From the NCBI RefSeq assembly GCF_002443255.2, contig NW_019211459.1, positions 24,571,388 to 24,635,387 on the forward strand: DNA of 64,000 nt, given 5' to 3'. A program made the translations under genes and the position numbers. Of this stretch, positions 15,001 to 24,700 are shown in pieces. The notes under the pieces were generated by a model that saw only the letters and a list, made by a program, of their open reading frames with translations, was not told the DNA's origin and searched no databases. The stretch's first letter is position 1, and the number at the start of each line of letters is the position of its first letter. Origin of the DNA: Varroa destructor. Taxonomy: Eukaryota; Arthropoda; Arachnida; Mesostigmata; Varroidae.

Positions 15001-16022
15001 CCGCACTGCTGTCAATTCTCCACTCTCTATTTGTAGTTCGCACGCGTATTCGCGCCTATATAGACACGGCACAGTCCGAAGGCAGTCGCCAGCTCCGTTA
15101 CTTAGTCAGATAAACAAGCAAGCGGGTCTCCCAATTTTACACAGCGTCACCTTAAATCCTCTCGGCTATGTCGCCACAGAGCTCGCATAGCCGGAACATT
15201 ACCGTATATACCTAAAGGTAGGTTATTTGAAGAGGTCCTGAGTTCGTTAGTGTTCCGCTGTCCTGCCCAAATGAAAGCTGTCAATGATTGGATACCATTC
15301 ACCAGAAGGACTGCTAGAAGGACACGATGAACCGGTCTTTGACTAACAAGCTACCGCGAGGTAACCGCACCATGTGCATCTATCTAGATTTCTTCCAGCG
15401 CTATGTGTTATTTTAAGGTAAAGCGCGTATTCTAACGCCGGCGCCCTTTTGCCTTAGAATCGCTAGAGGCAAAAAAAGAAGAGGAAATATGTATTGACGA
15501 AAGTTAACGCTTTCATTCAGCATGGTCATTTTTTTCAAGAACAGCATACTTCAACATGAAAGAACATGCTCGATGATAAGTTCCTTGGACTTTTTCTCGT
15601 CGCTTTGTTCCCTGTCCAGGCGGTCTACGACAGGGACACAATCAGAACAACTACACTCGATAGCAAAGAAATTAGCCTAAATACAATGTGTTTCACAAAT
15701 ACAATGTGAGGTTAGTGATACTAAGTAGGCATTATTGACTTAACACTGGACAGAGGTGCAACTACGTTATCATACACACACGGACGTAATCAGAGGAAAC
15801 CCATTAGATTCGAATCGACTGATTACCTAAACCTAGCTACTACCTCTAGCTTACCTTGACATCATTTGATAAAGCTAAAATCAATAAACAGTACCTTTTG
15901 AAGCTGTTATCCATCGATTTTCGTTTCCTTCCCTCTACCTGTCGGACTTATTTTTATATGTAAAATTAAAAAAGCAAAGTAACGATTGAGGTCTACCTAA
16001 ACGCAGATAGTGCTGCACTTAC
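12091..16022. other. No supported gene; intron downstream of exon 2
   Basis: This is AT-rich sequence with stops in every frame. A short direct repeat, AAATACAATGTG, occurs twice near 15680-15710, and GCTGTTATCCATCG at 15903-15916 matches part of the hairpin arm at 1447-1460. The 16022 end is the intron side of the exon 2 donor. Confidence 0.45.
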
Positions 16023-16265
16023 CTCGACTCCATTGGCGGTCGTCGTCGTTGGCCAGACGTAATGCGGTGGCATATGATGAGGTGATACCGAGTCGTGTGG
16101 AGGTGGAGCTGGAGGTGCATGGTCGGCCATCACAGACATCCAGTGGACCAGGCCAGATGAAGGTGACATTCGACCCCCCGTGACACCGACGCTTGCCACC
16201 CCAACACCGGCGGTCGTTTTCAGTCCGCCGTCTGCACCGCCTGCACCCCAGACCAGCGTCGCTTT
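16023..16265 (-). CDS. Second supported coding exon of the same gene, symmetric phase 0-0 (81 codons)
   Basis: A pyrimidine-rich tract ending TTTGTAG precedes the first exon base at 16265, and GTAAGT follows the last at 16023. The TAG of the acceptor is itself an in-frame stop, so the frame can only be entered by splicing. The 243 bases encode 81 residues with no stop. Residues 1-32 are rich in Gly, Val, Ala and Thr. Residues 33-49 contain MSPSSGLVHWMSVMADH, which looks like a constrained motif. Residues 50-81 are rich in Pro, His and Thr, with HYVWP at 68-72, and end NGVE. Strand, phase and composition match the exon at 59443-59799, so I place both in one gene; that link is inference. Because both ends are phase 0 the exon could be skipped without a frameshift. 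No catalytic or DNA-binding domain is present, so the defining domain must lie further downstream, towards or beyond base 1. Confidence 0.75.
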
Positions 16266-16576
16266 CTACAAACAGAAAAAACAGAGCCAGACGATGAAAA
16301 GGTACTCGGAAACGGTTAAAAAAAAAATACTATTATCAAGCAGGATTTTTTCGAGATCAAGCGATGCGTGGAAGTGGCTATTTTGCTTGGCTTCATAGAA
16401 ACTTACGCATAGCAGTTAGTATAATCTTTGGTACTCGCGAACAAAGAAGTGGGTTTGTTTCAATCAGCTCTGTACTGAGAGATTTTTCTATTGATCTGAT
16501 ACGTGTAATAAATTCATCTAAAAATTACCACAAATCGACCATACGCTGTTTTCCTACAATGGTGTCCGTGCCACAC

Positions 16577-16626
16577 ATTATTGGCAGCTTCTAAGCCATG
16601 CACATGGCTTAGAGGTTGCCAGTAAT
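16577..16626 (+). ncRNA. Candidate RNA hairpin with 24-bp arms including three G-U wobbles
   Basis: The arms at 16577-16600 and 16603-16626 pair over 24 positions: 21 Watson-Crick pairs plus three that are G-U on the plus strand but C-A mismatches on the minus strand. The central loop is tiny: 2 bases as aligned, probably 4-6 in practice. The hairpin lies about 310 bp upstream of exon 2 in its intron, antisense to the gene. The wobble pattern fits a plus-strand transcript, or simply a decaying palindrome. The stem is short for a typical animal microRNA precursor, so I do not name it one. Confidence 0.35.
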
Positions 16627-18459
16627 GCATTACGTTTTGCTATATACGTGTTTACAACATTATCGGCTTGCCATTGGCGTATGTATAACACCTACACAGA
16701 AAATAGCACGACCAAATCTTTCAAACAGTCATTTCTAGCCAATTTGTCTTGTTACGATAGAGACGTTATACGAACAAAAAGCTGAAAGCGTGAGGCGATT
16801 TTCTGTCGCCTGCAATCTTCCGCCGTGCAGCCGTAGTTTTGCCGTCTTGTTTTATCCCATTGCGCTGTGTACTTGTTACTCTTGTTGTTGTTCTCGCACC
16901 GGGGGCATTTGTTCGTCAGGCCGCATTTTTAAATGGCAGTAACTACCGTCCTACCGTAATAAGGGCCAAAGCCCTTGTTGTAGTAGCAGCAACTGCAGCA
17001 GTGGCGTTACGAACAACGGCCATAATTACAAAACATTTCTAATTTTAATACTTCTGTCATTTTTGTCGACAAAAGGTGGGCAAAGCGGTAGTAGCGCCGC
17101 TACCCACGGTAACAACAACAACAGCCGCAGCCAACTGGGAAAACATATCTAGCACAGAAGTAGCTTGTTGTTCTTCGAATGTCAGTCTTTACCATCGTAA
17201 CGAGATCCTTGGCAGCGGCATCAACGGCAGAAGGATTGGACGTCTCAAACGCCGCAGTTCTTCCATCCGGTTAATACTGATGATGTGAATTAGCTCTGAA
17301 ACAATGTAACCCTAGCTAACGGTTGTAGGCTCGGTCGCTGCAGTCATGAGAGTCAGCATAAAAAAAAAATAAAAATACTACTCATCTTGGTAATAACAAT
17401 CACAATAAAGATATGACGCTGACGATGATGATTTTTGCGATGATTTCGTTGCTATTTTGACGACTGCGTTAATGCTGCTGGTGCAGCGAAAGTGCTGACG
17501 ATGGATTGCCCTTCGTTTCTGTCTCATTTTTCTATAAGGCTGGCTTCTTGGCTCCTACACTTTGTTTTGGGCTGAATCGCACCCTCTCGAGCGTATTTTA
17601 GCCACTTCTATTTTTGCTCTCACTTCGCCAGGCACTGCCGCAAAGCCTGTCGTCAACCGAGAAATAATCAGTATCATGAGTTTGACGGTTGCCAACTCTT
17701 CGTTGAGTCCTTGTTACCGGAACGGTGTTATTCTCGATTCTCGTCGAGGGGTTAATCGCTGCCGAGGATTGATAACGAGCGTCAAGCGACCGACCGTAAT
17801 CATCAAGCGACTCGATGATGCCCAGTTGCAGCTAGCCGAATATGAAAGGCGAGCTACGAGCAATGGCTTCTAGCCATTAAAATGTTAACCGTTTTCTAAC
17901 TATCGCTACCTCGCTAACCGCGCTTAAGTTCAGCGTGCATTCAAGTTCGGGCCACTTAACAAGACTGTCTACACTACTCATCTATGTATCTATGACTGCT
18001 ACAAGTTAACAGGTATAACTACATATCACACTTATGCTTATCGTTACCCTTGGTTACGTTTAGCCGGTTATCGGTGTTACAATTTTCCTTGATTCTGCCA
18101 TTACGTTCGAGGATATATTGTCTCGACGGACAGGCGGGCGGATGGATCCGGTCTCAGGCTATCCGCCTACGCCATCATCTTCGCAAGCATTCCCCTTCTT
18201 TCTCTTTCTTCTAAACTGCATTATTATCCTGTTTCCTTGGACCGTTCGCTGGGTATCGTTAGACATCATTTTAAACGTCGTCGACAGATAACGGCTCGTC
18301 ACATTCATCAACAAACGAATGCTCCTTTTCTATTCGGCATTTACGTCAATCATCTGGTCGTCATGTAAAATTTCGTTATTATTACAACATGGTAGAACTT
18401 CGTCGTTCGTTCATTATGGATGTAGCCGTGACGGTTGCGGTAATAGTTACGTGTGTTAC

Positions 18460-18504
18460 CCTGCGGCTGTTGTGGTCCTGCGGCTGTTGTGGTCCTGCGG
18501 CTGG
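18460..18504. repeat. 17-bp minisatellite, 2.6 perfect copies
   Basis: The unit CCTGCGGCTGTTGTGGT occurs at 18460-18476 and 18477-18493, followed by its first ten bases. The copies are identical, so the array is recent. Confidence 0.9.
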
Positions 18505-19550
18505 CTAGTACTTATATCGTTGTGGCTACGGACCTGTAGCGATATGCTTTTGATGATTATTATGTTTCTCATTTGAGACTGCTCGATCAGTCGATGCTGC
18601 CAAAAAGATCGACGACAGCAAAACTCTTCGAAAGGCAACTGTGAGGGAAACGAGGAAAATATAGGGATCGCAAAATTATACACGCGGTCATATGAGTTCG
18701 AACAAGTTCCGTATGTTCAATATGCCGTTCGTTGCATGAGCAGCTAGCGTGAACGCTGACTGTCTGTGAGATTGGCCATCATAGCTAACAAGCTTAGTTC
18801 AAAATGTAGTATTCAAATATGGCAGTATTTCCCCTTAATTCCACGATATATCATGATGTTCATTGCGTACCATTGCTGGGCCCAGCTTGAGCAACGGCTG
18901 CTCCATTCGACCGTCACTATCATGGTAGCATGTATTATCTTCCACGTACCGATGCGTCAGAAAAAGCAGAATGTGCCGGCGGTAAGGGATGTTGATGTTT
19001 CCATGTGTGGGCATGGTCATAAACTGGGACTGGCTGACAGACAGGAAACCTAAATAGAGCCTATGGCGGCATACAAACGCAACGCGGCGGAATTCACAAC
19101 AGGCAGACAGCAAGAAAACTACAACAATTATACAAGAGCCAATGGCGCCATCGTTGGTTGCCACATTTCATGAGTACGTAGATATATATGACGCGGCTAA
19201 GCTAAGTCGTTACGATCGCTCGTATCTCTTAATTGTCTTTATTACCTGTTTGCTTACGTGGAAATGATATGCAATCAATTTATTTGAACTAATTCAACAA
19301 TTTTCAAAGGGGTCTTGCCCCTATTGTATACAACTATTGATAAAAGGCCAGGGATAAAATGGGCACGAACAGGTCCAAATTGAGCCTCCTTGTTAGAAAT
19401 AACAATAAAAGTGAAAGGTATAAGAATTTTACAACACGCGACAATAACGCGAAAACTGCCACTAGTTGATTTGTGATGTACTATTTTAAACGATGATAGG
19501 GCGTGCGTTTCGCTTTCGTGAAGTGGGTAAATAACATTTGTCCTTGGTTG

Positions 19551-19579
19551 TTTTTTTTTTTGGGGGGGGGGGGGGGGGG
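19551..19579. repeat. T11-G18 homopolymer pair
   Basis: Eleven T at 19551-19561 are followed directly by eighteen G at 19562-19579. Runs this long are error-prone in sequencing, and the G run could form a quadruplex. Confidence 0.9.
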
Positions 19580-19984
19580 TCTTTATTATTTTCTAAGTTT
19601 GCCTTTTGGGCATTACTTCTTCGGAAGAATCCGATGGAGCGTATCGTCTGGAGTGGAAATTATTTAATTGAGCTCCAAGCAATAGAAAGGTGGTCACTTA
19701 GGGTGCGTATCGTCAGCATACGTGAAATAACTACAGTATAATATTTAAATATTTCGCTATTTTTTAAGGCGTCTTCAACATCAAAAAACGCATATGTTTC
19801 CCTTTATTTACTTGCGAGACACTTAAAGGCTTACTAGAAAAATATGTTTCGCTAGGTGTTCTCATTGTAAGGCGGCGCTGATGGACTGTTCTAGTGACAC
19901 TCATCTAAAAATTGATGTCATGCGACAGGTAATCACCGTCCTAAATTGCACCACACACAGAACAGTAAGAGTAGGGGGTGAAAT

Positions 19985-20002
19985 CAGCAGCAGCAGCAGC
20001 AG
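19985..20002. repeat. (CAG)6 microsatellite
   Basis: Six CAG units in intronic sequence. Confidence 0.85.
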
Positions 20003-20429
20003 TAACAGCGACATTTCTACAAGCGATCATCGTGAAGACCAACTATTACTTCCAGCACTGCTAGTGACTTTTATGCCGATCGCTATGCATATTCTTCACT
20101 CAGTTATCTGTTTACTGATACTTTCACGTCTCTACCTGTCTCTAACCAACATAAACGCGGGCCAAAGATGTTGTCGCGAGTCTAAAAACCCCAAGCTTCC
20201 TCTGTGTAAATGAACGAATCTTTATTGGTTTCACGCCGTCTGCAAGTTGATCAACAGAAGCATCCGAGGTGCCCGGGTTACGCACCCCCTCGTCCCGTTT
20301 TCATTAACCTCCATATCGCTCCAAACTTCGTTTCTTTTTGACTGTTCCCCGCTTTCCTGCTTTCCGTGGTTCCTTGCTGCAGACGATTATTTCACTACCG
20401 TTTTCGATGTCCCCTCCCTTTTTTACCGC

Positions 20430-20464
20430 TTCTGCTGCTGCCGCTGCCGCCGCCGCCGCTGCCA
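20430..20464. repeat. CTG/GCC triplet repeat
   Basis: This is a short run of CTG then GCC triplets. It produces Ala-rich frames on both strands that I do not count as coding. Confidence 0.8.
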
Positions 20465-20778
20465 CCGGTGCTTCTGCCATCTTTAGCACGTTGCGTTTGT
20501 CATTGCTCCGCTACGTCATCTTCGCTATCGTCCGCCGTTCGTGAGCTGAGTAGGGAACACTTCTGTCTAGATATGTCGGTTTACATATAAGCACAGGCTA
20601 TAAGAGGCGGTGAAGGAAAAAGAACGAGTGGAATGGTAGCCGGTCGTTCCTTCCTAACTTAGTTGTAAGTTGCCGTGCGTAAGTGAGTAACGTTGGCCCA
20701 CAGGAGCAGAGCTCACGCAAGATATTGGGGCGCAATGGTTGGGTAGAAAACTATGCCTAGTCGACATGTGCCATTTAT

Positions 20779-20884
20779 GTGTGTATGTGGGTGTGTGTGT
20801 GTGTGCGTGTGTCTCTGTGTGTGTGGGTGTGTGTGTGTTTATGTGTGTGTGTGTGTGCGTGTGCGTGCGTCCGTGCGTGCGTGC
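20779..20884. repeat. GT-rich dinucleotide tract, about 105 bp
   Basis: TG dinucleotides are interrupted by short TA, GGG, CTC and CG variants, the last part being GCGTGCGT-like. The minus-strand reading is a Thr-His repeat, which is a repeat artefact and not a protein. Confidence 0.9.
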
Positions 20885-21452
20885 GCTTATGCATGATGAC
20901 TGACCAACGACGCAGCGACATTCTGACGCAAACAACGATGTACTTCGTCTTTCTTTTGGTGTTGACTATGAGAGGCGTCGTGGGTTGGCATTAGCAGCCG
21001 CAACAAAGATGACACCAGTCGCAACAGCGAGTCAGACGAAGGCGAAGATGAGAAAACGACAAACGAGGTATTGTAGACGGCTTCAGCAGACCAACCAGCT
21101 GCTTTTTCGGCTGGAGCACGGTTTCGACGACAACGACGACGAACGAAGCGATCGAGCGAGCGAGCGAGCAGGTAATAGAGACCCCACTTTCTGATGATGT
21201 TTCTGATGTGGTCGCTATGGACGGTGATGAACCTGCCGCTGGACAACAAGGAGTCAGCCGAGCCTTGTGGGACGCCGCCATTGGACGCTGGCAACAGTCA
21301 CCGGATGAACGCGGTGGAATAGTTGCATCTGTGTCTCCTGTGAGTAGTGCGTGTGTGCCCACCTGAGTGAGACTCACTTCATTAAGGCCTCCACTTCACT
21401 TTACTACTTTCCTTTATTTGTTGTCTCTCGGCTTTATTTCTCGAAGTCTCAG

Positions 21453-21635
21453 CGAGTCGTTCTCGGCACACGGCGACAGTGACGCTATTGCAATGCGAGT
21501 TTTACTACTATTCAACTCACTCGACCGAGCCAAACGGCCGTGTAGATGAAGCCTCACCGCCTCCGCAACAGCCGTCACCACCGTCGTGGACGACGTTGCC
21601 CAAGAAGCGCGTCCTGGGCAACCGCGCCGAAGCCC
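21453..21635 (+). CDS. Candidate Pro-rich internal exon on the plus strand
   Basis: A long pyrimidine tract ends TCTCAG at 21452 and a consensus donor GTAAGTATG begins at 21636. The 183 bases between are open in one frame, phase 1 in and phase 1 out (61 codons). They include a run of Pro and Gln (SPPPQQPSPPSW) and a basic end (LPKKRVLGNRAEA). The upstream open frame at about 21057-21339, with a possible GTGAGT donor at 21340, ends at phase 0 and would throw this exon into a stop, so the two do not join. The exon lies opposite to the main gene, inside its intron. It could belong to a nested gene or be chance in a GC-rich patch; I do not recognise it. Confidence 0.2.
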
Positions 21636-21678
21636 GTAAGTATGAAGATCGACTAAACTTACTTAGTGAGTTTTGTCA

Positions 21679-21691
21679 GGGGGGGGGGGGG
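21679..21691. repeat. G13 homopolymer
   Basis: An uninterrupted run of 13 G, shortly before the CA microsatellite. Confidence 0.9.
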
Positions 21692-21712
21692 TTCGCGCCG
21701 ATTCGACGTGCT

Positions 21713-21738
21713 CACACACACACACACACACACACACA
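21713..21738. repeat. (CA)13 microsatellite
   Basis: Thirteen uninterrupted CA units lie about 20 bases after a run of 13 G at 21679-21691. Both are likely to vary in length. Confidence 0.95.
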
Positions 21739-24700
21739 AGAACATGGGACAGCACAGGCGGCAAGACGGCTAGCATCGGCTAACACAGTAGCGTCACCGA
21801 AATTTCGAATGGTTGTGACCGGTAGGGTTTTGACAATATGACAATCCGACGCTTCAACGGTCCCGCGATGAACAAGCAGAGGTTCGTTCGCTGACGGCCG
21901 CGCGAAAAATGTCATAAAAATGTCAATCGGTCGGTTGGCCGATGGACCAGCAGACAACGAAAACAGTATACGACGCCATCGCAAGGACCATTCGACGTGT
22001 TCGGTTAGTGTTCATTCAGCTACGGCCGTTGTTGCGGGCGCTATAGCTGATGCTAAACCCGCTGTTGGCGGCCGCTGGCTAACGCTGAGTCCGTTTTTGT
22101 ATGACGACTTATTCCGGTGCTGCTTGTGCCTAGATGAAGCTGCTGCTGCTACAACCGCTCCTGCCGTAGTCGCCTACCTAAAAGTATTCTTCAACATAGG
22201 AGCAACCATTCACGGTTCACCCGTGTAGAGTTGTCTCTTTCTCGGAGCGCCGGACCCGGTATGGACTGTGCAGTTCAGCGCGACGCAATGAACGCATCCT
22301 CATCATTGAAGACGATTCAGCTATGCTGTTGTAGCAACTACCACAATCCCAAAAGTAGCTTACTACCGCCTTCAACCATCAGTTTCTATAAACGATTAGC
22401 AGAGACACAGATATCGTTTCCCTGCGCCCCCAGAGGCGCTCCTGGCGGCTACTACCACTATCAGAGAAGCCATACGATATGATTTGTTATTGCTATTGCT
22501 GCAAAACTTGCTCGGTTACCTAGCGCCTTAGCCGCACCGCTGAAGTGACGAGTGAAGTAACGATGTCGCATCCCCGCAAATAACAACACGGCAGAAAACA
22601 GGAATCATTATGATCGTCACCTGAAGCATCGTCGTTAAAGTCATCCCGATTGTTCCCAATAGGCGTATCAACAGGCATACAAAGCCATATACAAAAGCAC
22701 ACTCACTTACAAACATAGTAACAGCCAAACCATTTCGGTAACGTAAACGAACGCGACACACGTGTTTGTAACCCAGAACGGTCCAGGCAATCTACGAACC
22801 CATAATTGCTATACCGTTACTAATGTCGTGGTAGATATCGGAACGAAAGGTGAAAGTTCGGATGGCTCGCATCTTATTCTTCCGAAGAATGCTGCTTATT
22901 ATAGGAAGTACTCGAGAGCTCATGTGTATCAGATCCGTTGTCCGTCAATACGACTGACATTAGACATTCAAGCAATGGAGTCATAGGGTTTGACAGAAAT
23001 AAGAGGGTATTGAAACAAAGAAACAACGGTTCAACAAATTTAGATCCTATATGGTGCGATCTCTTCCTTTGTCCATTTCAATTTTCCAAGGGGGATCTGG
23101 AAGGTGTCGTACGATGCTGTTTAATATTGTTGATATTTTGGTTGTCCACTGGATTTACCCCACCGCACGATCGGCTAAACCAATGAAAAAAAAACGCGTC
23201 CACGAATGGTAACTTCCATTAGACTGGGTAGAGAGTGGTCCACGAACTGTGTGTCTGATCTCTGATTGAATCTAGTTACAAATGAAAAATATCTGGAATT
23301 GCCGAAACACAAATCTATGGTCAGCCTGTAGTCGACTAAAGATTGTACGACCCGGCGTGCCGTTAGATCAGTAATACTATTATTCTTGTGAAGCATTGCG
23401 TAATACATTGCAAGCAAGCTCACATAAAACAAAAGACTCATCTTAACTTAATAGTGTAAACAAAATCACATTCGACTAACAGATACTCCGCCTAAGTTCG
23501 AAACTCGTAATCGGTTAATCAAAGGAGTACGAACCTACTTAACGCAGGACAAGGCCAACACAATCTCGCTCTTTAGCCTAACGTCACACGCCTACTGTCG
23601 TAAGTTGTAGAAGTAATTTGGCGTTGCTGCGCGCGGTTCCTCGCCATTGTCATATACTTTGTTCCCGCCCGCCTTGTCTGTTGTAAACGACGCATCTCGG
23701 CGACTACATAATCGTCGGAGAGGACGACTATCACTTATGTTACTTAGGAAAAGGCCAAGATGCTACATCTTGCTGCTTCTCTACATCGTCTTCACCCTCG
23801 GCCAGCGAGTAGTCGCCATTTGTCTGGCGACAAACATCGCCAGAAACGCGAACAGCGAAACAAAACACATGAACAAACAACCATTTAGCGGGTGATCGCT
23901 AAGCGACTACTTTGATCAGCCGAAATAGCAGCAGAAGCGGTCACAATGGGAACCGCTGGGTCTCGTACAAGCTGCTGTAGTAACAGCACTAAAAAGCCAT
24001 CGTCACGCACCCATAGTAAAAGCCCAACGAGTCTATGGCGTGGCTGCCTAACGGACAAGTCGTACAACCAGCTACTATGGTTTGTATTGTGGTTACAAAT
24101 CTAGCGAAAGCGTCGGCGGTACTCGGGACTGCCGCAGCGGGATGAACGACAGACATTCAAGCCCGAGCCCAAGCCCAAGATCGAAAGCTGCAGCGGCGGA
24201 GAAAGTAGGCCCCGGCAGTAGCAATAATCGCTGTTGAGGTAACAATAGTGATTGGTGGTCTGTATATGACAATAAATATATAGAGACAGAGAACAAGGCC
24301 GAGAAGAGCCAACGGTGTTAGGCTTTCGGAAGTGTGTCAGTCAGCACACGTCCAGGTGAGAGGCTTGACTGATATTAAGCAAATTGTGCGATACAACAGG
24401 TCACAAACGAGGGGATCGCCGATTGCGCGCCTAGGTGGTGACAAGGTACCGCAGGAACTTTTGTGGTAAATGGAGCCAGTTTAATTTGTTCAGCGTGGGA
24501 CAGTTGCCAAGGGCAGAATAGTGGTCAGGCAAGAGCCCTGTTGCCAATGTGGACATCTGCTTCGATATCAGATGATCAAAACGACGTAAATATCCTAGTG
24601 ACATCTATCAGTATAGCTGTTCTAGTAGACACCAAGTTATTGTCAGCACGTTGGCTGATACGATGTTAAGTGTCGGCAAGCAGAGCTAGCAGAAAGTTCT

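Larger units (their letters stand above)
16650..21050. other. Intronic stretch without a supported gene
   Basis: It contains a 17-bp minisatellite at 18460-18504, a T/G homopolymer pair at 19551-19579, CAG repeats near 19985 and a GT-rich tract at 20779-20884. Open frames here are short or low-complexity. Confidence 0.4.

Noticed and set aside
21057..21364. Plus-strand frame ending LWDAAIGRWQQSP..., followed by a GTGAGT donor, as an exon preceding 21453-21635
   Set aside because: The donor at 21340 leaves phase 0 whereas the next exon needs phase 1, and joining them creates a stop within ten codons. There is also no ATG.
20887..21377. Overlapping minus-strand frames of 128-135 codons
   Set aside because: They mirror a GC-rich patch that is open in several frames on both strands and have no splice sites consistent with the main gene.
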